64,000 bases of DNA from Ensifer sp. IC4062. Lineage in GTDB: Bacteria > Pseudomonadota > Alphaproteobacteria > Rhizobiales > Rhizobiaceae. The first letter of the stretch is position 1. Each line of letters begins with the position of its first letter. The stretch is from the NCBI RefSeq assembly GCF_020193575.1, contig NZ_JADYVD010000046.1, positions 1 to 64,000 of the forward strand. Reading direction: 5' to 3'. This document shows positions 26,924 through 35,102 of this stretch, piece after piece. Below the pieces are notes generated by a model. That model saw only the letters and a program-made list of their open reading frames with translations. It did not search any database and was not told where the DNA came from. Position numbers and translations under genes: made by a program.

Positions 26924-27256
26924 TCAGGCGAACTCAGGCTTCGGGAGCGGATAGAGCGCGCGCACCAGTAGGAACGGCTCGGCCTGGGAGAGCTGCGGCG
27001 GCCGAGTCCGCAAAACGCTGCATGTGTTCTCGGCCGACATGTCCTCCGGGATAGAGCAGCAATTGCTCTTTGTGCAGCAGGGTCCAGAATGGAGCGCGAC
27101 CGCGTGGTGCAAGCGATCGTGGTGCGGCTGCATTATCGACGGGCAATGGTGGTCGGCCTGAAAATCTGCCACGGCCGCCACGCCATGGAGGCTGACCATG
27201 GCGAAGCAAAGGACGGCAATCCGGACGAACCGGGAAACTGTTCCCAGGATGCGCAT
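26924..27256 (-). CDS. Small exported His/Cys-rich protein
   Basis: 110 aa. A signal peptide covers residues 1-30 (IAVLCFAMVSLHGVAAVA). The mature part has a His cluster (DHHCPSIMQPHHDRLHHAVA) and a Cys cluster (GPCCTKSNCCSI), both potential soft-metal ligands. AAAGGG lies upstream of the start. Its plan resembles the protein encoded at 28024-28404. I do not recognise the family; copper binding is inferred from composition and location. Confidence 0.65.
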   Translation of the reverse strand: MRILGTVSRFVRIAVLCFAMVSLHGVAAVADFQADHHCPSIMQPHHDRLHHAVALHSGPCCTKSNCCSIPEDMSAENTCSVLRTRPPQLSQAEPFLLVRALYPLPKPEFA

Positions 27257-27329
27257 CGAGGCTGATCCCTTTCGCGGTCAAACCAGCCTCTCCGGTGAAG
27301 GTTCCCGTACTGGCTGTGCCGGAGACGGA

Positions 27330-27782
27330 TCAAAAGCCGAAAGCGGCCTTCGTTCCGAGCGTCGCCGCCGCGAGGACGAGGTAGCGCCCTGTTTTCGCGA
27401 CCGTCACCAGCAGCAAAAAAGACCACAGGGGCTCCCGCAGCACTCCGGCAAGCACGGTCAGGGCATCGCCGAACAGCGGCATCCAGGAAAGAAGGAGCGA
27501 CCAGCGGCCATAGCGTCGATACCATGCGCCGGCCCTATCCAGGGATGACGGCTTGACCGGGAACCACGGCCGGTCGTGGAAGCGGTCGATGAAAAGTCCG
27601 AGAACCCAGTTGCAGACAGCCCCGAGAATATTTCCGACGCTCGCGACAGCGACAAGTCCAGCGGTGGAGAACTCTCCGGACAGAAGGAGGCCCACAAGCA
27701 CCGGTTCCGACTGAAACGGCAGCAAGGTAGCCGCACCGAAGGCGACAGCGAACAAGCCAAGATACGCGCTCAAACCTGGCAT
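27330..27782 (-). CDS. YqaA-type (DedA/SNARE-associated-like) membrane protein
   Basis: 150 aa with four to five hydrophobic segments. AATLLPFQSEPVLVGLLLSG, SVGNILGAVCNWVLGLF and RYGRWSLLLSWMPLFGDALT are typical of the YqaA/VTT group, members of which act in membrane lipid or ion homeostasis. A second, truncated copy of its 3' end lies at 9777-9939. It is transcribed away from the copper-inducible operon at 28024. Confidence 0.85.
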   Translation of the reverse strand: MPGLSAYLGLFAVAFGAATLLPFQSEPVLVGLLLSGEFSTAGLVAVASVGNILGAVCNWVLGLFIDRFHDRPWFPVKPSSLDRAGAWYRRYGRWSLLLSWMPLFGDALTVLAGVLREPLWSFLLLVTVAKTGRYLVLAAATLGTKAAFGF

Positions 27783-27875
27783 CGTGCCGAGCCCAAACTT
27801 GGCAGCGTCGGTTTGCCCGGGAGGGCAGCCGTCATAACCCCGTCACCCCCCGGGCTAATTCGCAGAGTTTTTCCA

Positions 27876-27906
27876 TTGACCTTACCACGATTGTAACCCT
27901 TAGAAC
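27876..27906 (+). promoter_or_regulatory. CueR/HmrR-type operator/promoter for the omp-oxidase-cupredoxin-cusF operon
   Basis: TTGACC at 27876-27881, a 19-bp spacer (ACCTTACCACGATTGTAACC overlaps it), then TAGAAC at 27901-27906. The -35, spacer length and ACCTTACCA half-site match the copA promoter; the right half-site is degenerate. It lies 118 bp before the first gene. Confidence 0.75.
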
Positions 27907-28023
27907 TCGAATCTGCTGCAGGGATAGGTTTGCCGCTGTAGCAGCGCCACACTATCGACGCGAATCGCGTGTTGATACGGAGCCACAATTGACAACTTCG
28001 GGACCGATGGTAGTCCTCGGGGC

Positions 28024-28404
28024 ATGGGTATGGTTCGAATCACATTGCAAAAGATGTTGGTTCTGCTCCGCTTGGCGATTGTCATGTCGCTGACGGTTTA
28101 CTCATTGCCGACGGCTTCTGCCGCCATGCATGGCGCTTGGTCCAATCCGGAAATCGCGCAGTCCGACAACCATCATCATGAGCTGGCGAGCGGCGGACAT
28201 ACGCATGGCGATCAGAAATCCTCCCCGGATGATGCGCAGAAGCTTGCGAAGACGGAGTGCTGCAAGGGCTTTTGCGTCAGCATGGCGATCGTCGCGGAAA
28301 CCGACCCTGTTGGTGGACCGCGCGTAGCCTCCATCCGCGAGTTCATCGACGACGCCCGGGCCACGGGCGAGCTTCCGCCTCTGCACCGACCCCCGAACAT
28401 CTGA
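28024..28404 (+). CDS. Small exported His/Cys-rich protein, first gene of copper operon
   Basis: 126 aa. Signal peptide at about 12-34 (LVLLRLAIVMSLTVYSLP, then TASA). The mature part carries DNHHHELASGGHTHGDQ followed by AKTECCKGFCVSM, a set of His and Cys suited to copper. I do not recognise a named family; CopL-like regulators have a similar build, but this is a guess. It is expressed from a CueR-type promoter and followed by a lipoprotein and TolC-type gene. Confidence 0.7.
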   Translation: MGMVRITLQKMLVLLRLAIVMSLTVYSLPTASAAMHGAWSNPEIAQSDNHHHELASGGHTHGDQKSSPDDAQKLAKTECCKGFCVSMAIVAETDPVGGPRVASIREFIDDARATGELPPLHRPPNI

Positions 28405-28498
28405 ATAGAACCTCACCCGTTCTTCTCACGGGTCTCAAGAGTGTTCGCGAGCAGGTTTGCTCTCGATCGCCGCTGCAATTTCCTATTCGGATAAAACC

Positions 28499-28726
28499 AT
28501 GAAACCATTGTTCTTCGTGGCTGCCCTGCCGCTTTTCGCGAGCGGATGCGCTGCCACATTGCCTCCCGATGTCATTGCCACGGGCGATCTCGCCGCCTCC
28601 CAGGCTGAAGTCCGCCCGATCCGGTATACGAGCCCGGTCTCCGGCTACACCCATCGTATCCCGGTCGATCCCAAGCCGTGGCGCAACCAGAATGACGCGC
28701 AGGCTCCGGAAGGAGGCGCGTCATGA
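28499..28726 (+). CDS. Small lipoprotein
   Basis: 75 aa. The lipobox is LPLFASGCAATLP, with Cys17 as the lipidated residue. The mature peptide is short and polar (SPVSGYTHRIPVDPKPWRNQ). Its stop overlaps the ATG of the TolC-family gene, so the two are translationally coupled. Probably a small periplasmic or outer-membrane accessory of that factor. Confidence 0.75.
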   Translation: MKPLFFVAALPLFASGCAATLPPDVIATGDLAASQAEVRPIRYTSPVSGYTHRIPVDPKPWRNQNDAQAPEGGAS

Positions 28727-30183
28727 AGCTGACCAGGATCAGACTGGCCGCCACGCTCGCTCTGCCGCTGGTGCTCGGCGGTTGTGTCTCGGCAACCGAG
28801 TATGCGGCGAAGAATGCCGGGTTCTCCTCCGTCGAGGCAAATACGGCTGTGGCCACGGGCAAGCAGACGGTCTGGGTGCAGAACCAGCAGCAGGCCCGCG
28901 TCGTCTCAGACCGCGTGAAGACGCTGATGGCGAAGAAGAACATCGACGTCGAGACCGCCGTCCAGGTGGCGCTGCTGAACAACAAGGGTCTGCAGGCGGC
29001 CTATGCGGACCTCGGCGACTCGGCCGCCGATGCCTGGCAGTCGACGATGCTCGTCAATCCGACCGTCTCCGTGGGACTGACTGGCATCGGCACGCCGGGG
29101 CTCGAAGCGTTCAAAACGGTCGAAGGCATGATCGCCAACAACATCCTGGCGCTCGCCACGCGCGAACGGGATATCGCCATCGCCGACACCCGGTTCCGCC
29201 AGGCGCAGTTGAATGCGGCACTCCGGACCCTGCAACTCGCCGCTGACACGCGTCGAGCCTGGATCAATGCGGTGGCTGCCTGGGAAACGGCTGGCCAGCT
29301 CAATCAGGCGCAGGCGGCGGCGGATGCGGCCTCGGAACTCGCACAGGAACTCGGCAAGAGCGGCGCGCTCACGAAAGAAGGTCAAGCCCGCGAGCATGTG
29401 TTCTATGCCGAACTGGCGGGACAGTCGGCAAAGGCGCGGCTGGAGGCGCGGCTCGCCAAGGAAGAGCTGACGCGGCTGATGGGGCTATGGGGTTCAGGCA
29501 TCGACTATCAGGTTCCGAACCGCTTGCCCTCCTTGCCGAAGGGTCTGATGAAGCGTGATCTGATCGAGGCGGAAGCTTTGCAGCGGCGCGTCGACCTGCA
29601 GATGGCGAAGCTGGACCTGGAGGCGACGGCCAAGTCCTACCGTCTGACCGAAGCCACCCGCTACGTCACCGATCTCGAACTCCTCACCGGCTTGGAGACG
29701 GAACGGGAGAAGGAGGACGACAATGTCGAGACCGAGACGGCCGGCCAGGCCGAACTGGAGTTCGTCATTCCGATCTTCGACAGCGGCAGAGCCCGCATGC
29801 GCAAGGCGGAGCTTGCCTATATGCGGGCGGCGAACCTGCTGGCGGAGAAGGCGGTCAACGTCCGCTCGGAAGCGCGCTCGGCCTACCAGGCCTACCGCGC
29901 GAACTACGACATCGCCCGGCACTACCGCAACAGCGTCGTGCCGCTGCGCACCAAGATCGAGGAGGAGTCCCTCCTCACCTACAACGCGATGATCACCAAC
30001 ACCTTCGAACTGCTCGCCGACAGCCGCGACAAGGTCAATTCGATCCTGCTTGCGGTCAATGCCAAGCGCGACTTCTGGCTGGCCGAGGCGAACCTCGCTC
30101 CCGCGATCTATGGCGGCGGCGCGGGTGCGGCCTCCGGCGAGACGGAAGTCGCGGCGGCCGCCGAAAGCGGCGGTGGTCACTGA
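28723..30183 (+). CDS. TolC/CusC-family outer-membrane efflux lipoprotein
   Basis: 486 aa. Signal and lipobox LALPLVLGGCVSATEY, then the long coiled-coil helices of outer-membrane factors: VETAVQVALLNNKGLQAAYA in the first repeat and ELEFVIPIFDSGRARMRKAE in the second. A Gly/Ala-rich tail ends the protein. It would form a trimeric channel in the outer membrane. No RND pump or membrane-fusion gene is beside it, so it must pair with proteins encoded elsewhere or act differently. It is followed by the multicopper oxidase gene. Confidence 0.9.
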   Translation: MKLTRIRLAATLALPLVLGGCVSATEYAAKNAGFSSVEANTAVATGKQTVWVQNQQQARVVSDRVKTLMAKKNIDVETAVQVALLNNKGLQAAYADLGDSAADAWQSTMLVNPTVSVGLTGIGTPGLEAFKTVEGMIANNILALATRERDIAIADTRFRQAQLNAALRTLQLAADTRRAWINAVAAWETAGQLNQAQAAADAASELAQELGKSGALTKEGQAREHVFYAELAGQSAKARLEARLAKEELTRLMGLWGSGIDYQVPNRLPSLPKGLMKRDLIEAEALQRRVDLQMAKLDLEATAKSYRLTEATRYVTDLELLTGLETEREKEDDNVETETAGQAELEFVIPIFDSGRARMRKAELAYMRAANLLAEKAVNVRSEARSAYQAYRANYDIARHYRNSVVPLRTKIEEESLLTYNAMITNTFELLADSRDKVNSILLAVNAKRDFWLAEANLAPAIYGGGAGAASGETEVAAAAESGGGH

Positions 30184-30197
30184 GAAAGGAACAGACG

Positions 30198-31547
30198 ATG
30201 TTCAACAGAAGACAATTGCTCGGCGCGAGCGCCGCCCTGGTGTCGACTGCCGCCTGGGCGAAGACCTCCAACATGGGGCTGCCGGAGGCGGCCGTAATGG
30301 AGACGGCGGAGACGCAGCCGCCCCTCAAGCCGACGTCCGGCCCCGACTACAATCCCGTCGTCACCCTCAACGGCTGGACGCTACCCTACCGGATGAACAA
30401 CGGCGTCAAGGAGTTCCACCTCGTCGCCGAACCGGTCGAGCGCGAGATGGCCGAAGGCATGACAGCCTATCTCTGGGGCTACAACGGCCAGTCGCCGGGC
30501 CCGACGATCGAGGCGGTCGAAGGTGACCGTGTGCGCATCTTCGTCACCAACAAGCTCCCCGAGCACACGACCATCCACTGGCACGGCATGATTCTTCCCT
30601 CCGGCATGGACGGCGTCGGCGGGTTGACGCAGCCGCATATCCCGGTCGGCAAGACCTTCGTTTACGAGTTCGACCTCGTGAAGTCGGGCACCTTCATGTA
30701 CCACCCGCATTCTGACGAAATGGTGCAGATGGCGATGGGCATGATGGGCTTCTTCGTCGTCCATCCCAAGGACCCGAAGTTCATGCCCGTCGACCGCGAC
30801 TTCGTCTTCCTGCTCAACGCTTATGACATCGACCCCGGCTCCTACGTGCCGAAGGTCATGGAGATGACCGACTTCAACATGTGGTGCTGGAACAGCCGCA
30901 TCTTCCCGGACATCAGCCCGCTCGTCGTCTCCAAGAACGACCGGGTGCGCGTCCGGGTCGGCAATCTGACGATGACCAACCACCCGATCCACATGCACGG
31001 CTACGACTTCGAGGTCACCTGCACGGACGGCGGCTGGGTGCGGCCGGAGGCGCGCTGGCCGGAAGTCAGCATCGACATCCCGGTGGGCGCGATGCGGGCC
31101 TACGAGTTCGACGCCAAGTATGTCGGCGACTGGGCGATCCATTGCCACAAATCGCACCACACGATGAACGCCATGGGGCATGACATCCCGACCTTCATCG
31201 GCGTCGACAAATCGAAGGTCGCCGACAAGATCAAGAAACTTCGCCCGGAATACATGCCGATGGGCACCAAGGGCATGGCCGACATGGGCGAGATGGAAAT
31301 GGAAATCCCCGAGAACACCATCCCGATGATGACCGGCTGGGGTCCGCACGGGCCGATCGAGATGGGCGGCATGTTCTCGGTCGTCAAGGTGCGCGAGGGC
31401 ATCTCGGCTGGCGATTACGCCGACCCCGGCTGGTACGAAAACCCGCCCGGAACCCAGGCCTGGGAGTGGACGGGCGAGCTTCCCGACTGGACCAAGGCCA
31501 AGGACGCCAAGACCCAGATCACGCCGAAACATAAGAACCACGGCTGA
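30198..31547 (+). CDS. Periplasmic multicopper oxidase, Tat-exported
   Basis: 449 aa. A twin-arginine signal (MFNRRQLLGASAALVSTAAWA) exports the folded protein. The copper sites are TIHWHGMILP, FMYHPHSDEM, HPIHMHGYDF and HCHKSHHTMNAM, so all His ligands, the type 1 Cys and an axial Met are present. A Met-rich loop (MPMGTKGMADMGEMEMEIP) near the C-terminus is like the Cu(I)-feeding regions of CueO and PcoA. Expected to oxidise Cu(I) in the periplasm. It belongs to the CueR-type operon. Confidence 0.93.
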   Translation: MFNRRQLLGASAALVSTAAWAKTSNMGLPEAAVMETAETQPPLKPTSGPDYNPVVTLNGWTLPYRMNNGVKEFHLVAEPVEREMAEGMTAYLWGYNGQSPGPTIEAVEGDRVRIFVTNKLPEHTTIHWHGMILPSGMDGVGGLTQPHIPVGKTFVYEFDLVKSGTFMYHPHSDEMVQMAMGMMGFFVVHPKDPKFMPVDRDFVFLLNAYDIDPGSYVPKVMEMTDFNMWCWNSRIFPDISPLVVSKNDRVRVRVGNLTMTNHPIHMHGYDFEVTCTDGGWVRPEARWPEVSIDIPVGAMRAYEFDAKYVGDWAIHCHKSHHTMNAMGHDIPTFIGVDKSKVADKIKKLRPEYMPMGTKGMADMGEMEMEIPENTIPMMTGWGPHGPIEMGGMFSVVKVREGISAGDYADPGWYENPPGTQAWEWTGELPDWTKAKDAKTQITPKHKNHG

Positions 31548-31586
31548 TCCAGCATGCCGATGTTCAATCAACCAAAGGACCACACC

Positions 31587-32066
31587 ATGAAAGCTCAAAT
31601 CTTCGGACTTCTTATCGCCGCGCTCGCCACTCCGGCGTTTGCTGGTGGCAATCACGCAGGCGGCCACGGCGAGGCCATGCCTGTCGGCGAGCCCGGCAAG
31701 AAAGCCAGCGCCACTCAGACGATCCAGGTCACAATGAAGGAGACAGACGACGGCAAGATGATCTTCACGCCGTCGACCTTCAAGGTCCGCAAGGGCCAGA
31801 CCGTCCGCTTCGCGATCAAGAACGCCGGCGAGCTCGACCACGAGTTCGTGCTCGACCAGGAGGACAAGATCATGGAGCACAAGGCGGTGATGGAGAAATT
31901 CCCCGACATGGAGCACGACGATCCGAACGCAATCCGCCTCGCGGCCGGGGAATCGGGCGAGATCATCTGGAAGTTCACGAACGACGGCACGTTCAAGATC
32001 GCCTGCCTCGTGCCCGGCCACTACGACGCGGGCATGCACGGCGACGTGACCGTTGCCAAGAAGTGA
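31587..32066 (+). CDS. Periplasmic cupredoxin (blue copper protein)
   Basis: 159 aa. Signal peptide MKAQIFGLLIAALATPAFAG, then a His-rich start and a single cupredoxin domain. The type 1 copper ligands are visible as LDHEFVLD (His) and CLVPGHYDAGMHG (Cys, His, Met). AAAGGAC precedes the ATG. Similar proteins lie next to copper oxidases in rhizobia and probably carry electrons or copper to or from the oxidase encoded just upstream. Confidence 0.92.
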   Translation: MKAQIFGLLIAALATPAFAGGNHAGGHGEAMPVGEPGKKASATQTIQVTMKETDDGKMIFTPSTFKVRKGQTVRFAIKNAGELDHEFVLDQEDKIMEHKAVMEKFPDMEHDDPNAIRLAAGESGEIIWKFTNDGTFKIACLVPGHYDAGMHGDVTVAKK

Positions 32067-32085
32067 TCATCGAAAGGAGTCCAAC

Positions 32086-32370
32086 ATGAAAAGCATCGTC
32101 AAGCTCACGCTCGCCTCCGTGCTTGCCCTCGGAACAGCCTACGGCGCGCTGGCGCAGGAGTTCACAAAGGCAACCGTCAAGAAGGTCGACGCCAAGGCGA
32201 AGAAGGTCACGCTGATCCACGAGGAACTGAAGAGCCTCGACATGCCCGCGATGACGATGGTGTTCCGCGTCCAGGACGACGCGATCCTGGAGAAGCTGAA
32301 GGAAGGCGCGAACGTCGAGTTCGTCGCCGAGCGCGTCAACGGCAAGCTGACGGTGACCGAGGTCAAGTAA
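32086..32370 (+). CDS. CusF-like periplasmic copper-binding protein
   Basis: 94 aa. Signal peptide ends at ALA (LTLASVLALGTAYGALA). The CusF beta-barrel follows, with LIHEELKSLDMPAMTMVFRV holding the His, Trp-replaced and Met ligand positions, and a C-terminal GKLTVTEVK. In E. coli, CusF hands Cu(I)/Ag(I) to the CusCBA pump; here no CusBA is encoded nearby. AAAGGAG precedes the ATG. It is the last gene of the operon, followed by a terminator. Confidence 0.92.
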   Translation: MKSIVKLTLASVLALGTAYGALAQEFTKATVKKVDAKAKKVTLIHEELKSLDMPAMTMVFRVQDDAILEKLKEGANVEFVAERVNGKLTVTEVK

Positions 32371-32379
32371 GGAAACAAG

Positions 32380-32408
32380 GGGACGCGGTCGGCAGTTGAC
32401 CGCGTCCC
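32380..32408 (+). terminator. Terminator hairpin after cusF-like gene
   Basis: A perfect 11-bp stem GGGACGCGGTC/GACCGCGTCCC with a 7-nt loop, starting 10 nt after the stop. It closes the copper operon. The downstream run is C-rich rather than T-rich. Confidence 0.75.
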
Positions 32409-32451
32409 TCCCCCGCTTCATCAGATAACCGGAGAAGCATCTCCCTCCTCC

Positions 32452-33816
32452 ATGCGGCAGGACATGACGTCTTCGCTTCACCCACAATGGGACTTCGCAA
32501 GGGAATTCCGCTCGATCATCTTGCGGTTCGTCGCCCTCGTGATCCTCGTCGCGAACTTCCTGCTGGGCGGCAATGAAGGGGCGGAAGACACCCACGCTAT
32601 CGTTGTCCTTGGCTATCTGGTCATAAGCATCGCTGCGGTGGCGACCGCCCGATATGTTCCTGGGCGCTCCTGGCTCAAGACGGTCTTCGTCGTACTCGAC
32701 GCGCTGCTCGTCGCCTTGATCCTGTATGCGCACATCCTTGCCGGCCCGGTGACCGAGAACCACAATCTCACCACCACCGGCCTGGTCGTCGCCTTCATCC
32801 TGCTCAATCACGCCGGACTCCAGCTCCAGCGCCGTCTCGTGCTGGTCTTTTCCGGCATCGTCCTCATCGCCTGGGTGGCCATGCTGGCGATCACGGCTGC
32901 CAGGCACCACACCGCCGAGGCCGCTTCGCTGCTCGCGTCATTCTTCAATCAGGACCTCGGCCTGACCGTCAGCTTCGGCTTCACCGCCTTCGCCATCTAC
33001 CTGCTTGCGCGGGATCACGACCGGACGCGCAAGGAGGCCCTCAGGGCGGACCAGAGACGGCACAATCTCTCGCGGTTCTTCTCGCCGCTGATCGTCTCGG
33101 AACTGCAGGAACGGGGCGAGGCTCTCGGGTTGGAACGACGCAACGCGGCGATCATGTTCGTCGACTTGCGCGATTTCACCAGCTTTGCTGAAACCGCCAC
33201 TGCCCGCGAGCTGGCCTTCGTGCTGGCCGAGTATCGTCAGCTCGTTTCGCAGACAATCTTCGACCATGGCGGGACGGTCGACAAGTTCATCGGCGACGGG
33301 GTCATGGCGGTGTTCGGGCAGCCGCGGCCCGGGGACAACGATGCGGACCGGGCGCTCGCATGTGCGCTCGACCTGGTTGACGCACTGAACGACTGGAGGA
33401 ACCACGCCGTCCGGAATGGCTATCCCGCCCTCGATGGCGCGATCGGGCTGCACTACGGCACGGTCGTAGGCGGCGTCCTCGACAGCGGCTGCCACAGCGA
33501 GTTTACTGTCATCGGCGACGCGGTGAACGTGGCGCAACGGCTGGAGACCCTGGCGAAGTCGCTCGACTCACCGCTTGTGGTCTCATCGGAGCTGTTTGCG
33601 CGGCTGCAAGGCCCGGTCCCGGCCGCTACATGGGTACCCCTGAAGTCCGCCGCCCTGCCCGGGCGACGGCTACCCGTAGATGTCTGGTATTTGTGCCGGG
33701 AACCCGGTGCAGCGGCCATCATCGATCAGGACTACGACATCGGAGCCGTGCAAACAGTTCTCCAGAGATCGTCCTTCCAGTCGGTCCCACCGTCGTTTGA
33801 CGTTGGAATCGGATAA
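32452..33816 (+). CDS. Membrane class III adenylate/guanylate cyclase
   Basis: 454 aa. Six membrane helices fill residues 20-190 (FVALVILVANFLLGG to VSFGFTAFAIYLLA). The catalytic domain follows at 200-430. NAAIMFVDLRDFTSFAETA and VDKFIGDGVMAVFG hold the metal-binding Asp residues, and HSEFTVIGDAVNVAQRLE is the DAVN substrate region. The layout matches rhizobial six-helix CyaA-type enzymes. The start codon could also be 32464. It ends the metal island and is separated from it by a terminator. Confidence 0.92.
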   Translation: MRQDMTSSLHPQWDFAREFRSIILRFVALVILVANFLLGGNEGAEDTHAIVVLGYLVISIAAVATARYVPGRSWLKTVFVVLDALLVALILYAHILAGPVTENHNLTTTGLVVAFILLNHAGLQLQRRLVLVFSGIVLIAWVAMLAITAARHHTAEAASLLASFFNQDLGLTVSFGFTAFAIYLLARDHDRTRKEALRADQRRHNLSRFFSPLIVSELQERGEALGLERRNAAIMFVDLRDFTSFAETATARELAFVLAEYRQLVSQTIFDHGGTVDKFIGDGVMAVFGQPRPGDNDADRALACALDLVDALNDWRNHAVRNGYPALDGAIGLHYGTVVGGVLDSGCHSEFTVIGDAVNVAQRLETLAKSLDSPLVVSSELFARLQGPVPAATWVPLKSAALPGRRLPVDVWYLCREPGAAAIIDQDYDIGAVQTVLQRSSFQSVPPSFDVGIG

Positions 33817-34100
33817 TTGACGCCCCTCACCGCAACCGCTGCCGGCGCATTGCATCGAACCGACGCCTTGTGCTTGCTGGGGTCGCTGTAAGCCGGTTCT
33901 CCCTCTGCGCTTGTTTGCGAGAGCGAGATGTAGACGTCATAGTCATACTCGATGCTTGCTGCCGCCCGGTTTCCGACGAGGCTCAGGCTGACGACGGTGT
34001 GGTCCGGGAAGCGAGCGGTGTGAAAGATCACTGGTTCGCTAGCGGCCGTAGACGTTAGCAGCGATGTTCCGATCGCAAGGGCTGAAAAGAGAGTACGCAT
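33732..34100 (-). CDS. Small exported hypothetical protein
   Basis: 122 aa. Signal peptide MRTLFSALAIGTSLLTSTAA, then a mature part with two Cys (ASVRCNAPA and RTVCTAPMS) that could form a disulfide. No family recognised. It overlaps the 3' end of the converging cyclase by 85 bp, which is unusual, but the signal peptide and composition favour a real gene. Confidence 0.55.
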   Translation of the reverse strand: MRTLFSALAIGTSLLTSTAASEPVIFHTARFPDHTVVSLSLVGNRAAASIEYDYDVYISLSQTSAEGEPAYSDPSKHKASVRCNAPAAVAVRGVNYPIPTSNDGGTDWKDDLWRTVCTAPMS

Positions 34101-34325
34101 TCACCCCTCCCGGGGTTGGAATCGCCATCGCCGGCCGCGATCTGTCGCTACGCGATATTGCGGCCTCATTGGACCAAATGTATAAGCGGCCGCCAGGTGG
34201 TCTTCCGTCAAAGCACTGTTGGACCAGGCGGGCCGCTTCCGGATCCGTTCGATATTGAGCGCCGCCGCGACCGCTTCCGCATCAATCTCACCAACACATC
34301 CGGACTTTGAAAGCCTCCATTTCAT
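34101..34325 (-). CDS. Possible small protein, 74 aa
   Basis: A frame from an ATG at 34325 begins MKWRLSKSGCVGEIDAEAVA and is basic at the end. The helix VGEIDAEAVAAALNI is protein-like, but the ribosome site (AGGGA) is too far from the ATG and no family is recognised. Tentative. Confidence 0.3.
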   Translation of the reverse strand: MKWRLSKSGCVGEIDAEAVAAALNIERIRKRPAWSNSALTEDHLAAAYTFGPMRPQYRVATDRGRRWRFQPREG

Positions 34326-34341
34326 GGCATGGCAAGCATCC

Positions 34342-34770
34342 CTAGCGTCTGTTCTTGACGCCGCGCAAGATATCGAGGCCACGCCGATACGTTTCCGCGT
34401 CACCGCCGGCTTGATTAACCTGCCAAAGATTGTCCTCCAGGTCGGCTTGTTTGACAGGAAGAGCCAAAGGATTGGAGGCCGCGCGCCTGACAAACTCGTC
34501 GTCGGACTCGTCTGACCGTCGCGTCAAAGCATCCACAGCAGATATGATCGGCGACGGGAAGCCTTCTTCCTTTAGCCGGTCGAGCGTCCATCCCCTTCCC
34601 TTCTCAACGATGTCATGGAGATAGGCGATCGTTCGTGCCTCGTCGCCAGAAACGAGAAGTGCGACCCGCTGACAGTGCTCGAAGTATGGCCGACCGACCT
34701 TGTCTGCCTGGCCCGCATGCGCCGCGAGAGCGATCTGGATGGCATGATCGAGATGCTGCATGGCGGTCAC
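34342..34770 (-). CDS. HD-domain phosphohydrolase, SpoT N-terminal-like
   Basis: 142 aa. It has HAGQADKVGRPYFEHCQRVA and TIAYLHDIVEKGRGWTLDRL, where the His-Asp pair is the HD metal site. It resembles the small HD_4/MESH1-like group, which may hydrolyse (p)ppGpp or other nucleotides. The start is GTG at 34770, overlapping the stop of the upstream DUF2934 gene as GTGA, so the two are coupled. Confidence 0.8.
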   Translation of the reverse strand: MTAMQHLDHAIQIALAAHAGQADKVGRPYFEHCQRVALLVSGDEARTIAYLHDIVEKGRGWTLDRLKEEGFPSPIISAVDALTRRSDESDDEFVRRAASNPLALPVKQADLEDNLWQVNQAGGDAETYRRGLDILRGVKNRR

Positions 34771-35102
34771 GGCCCTTCGGTCTTCTTGATCATCTGCCGC
34801 GATGGCCTTTCCCCCGTCGTTATCTCGATCTCCGGCACAGAGGTTCTAGGCTCTCTTTTGGGTTGCGCAGATTTTCCGCGACGCCGATCGATGTCGCCAA
34901 TCTCTCCCGCGCCTTGAAGCAGTGCCGCATCATCCTGATCGTCCGCGTGCCTCAAGTCGTGCGACATCTCATGCTCGTTGTCGCCGCCCAATTCGTCGCA
35001 GGCCTGTTGCCAATGGCGCAGTTCCGCCCCCTCTGGGCAGCCCTCGCTCTCCCAGATCTCGTAAGCGCGGCGTCGAATTTGATCGTGCTTGTCAAAGATC
35101 AT
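34767..35102 (-). CDS. DUF2934-containing protein
   Basis: 111 aa. The first 25 residues (MIFDKHDQIRRRAYEIWESE, then GCPEG) match the short DUF2934 motif. The rest is acidic and basic low complexity. GGAGGA lies 8 nt upstream of the ATG. DUF2934 genes are common in rhizobia, often beside stress genes; function unknown. It is coupled to the HD-domain gene by a 4-bp overlap. Confidence 0.75.
   Translation of the reverse strand: MIFDKHDQIRRRAYEIWESEGCPEGAELRHWQQACDELGGDNEHEMSHDLRHADDQDDAALLQGAGEIGDIDRRRGKSAQPKREPRTSVPEIEITTGERPSRQMIKKTEGP

Noticed and set aside
28020..28045. GGTTCGAATC, like the T-arm of a tRNA
   Set aside because: No matching acceptor, D or anticodon stems could be found around it; it is the start of a coding sequence.
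30381..32039. Long open frame (552 codons) on the minus strand opposite the oxidase-cupredoxin genes
   Set aside because: It is antisense to genes with clear catalytic motifs, is extremely rich in His, Arg, Asp and Val as expected from GC-rich codon shadows, and has no family signature or ribosome site.
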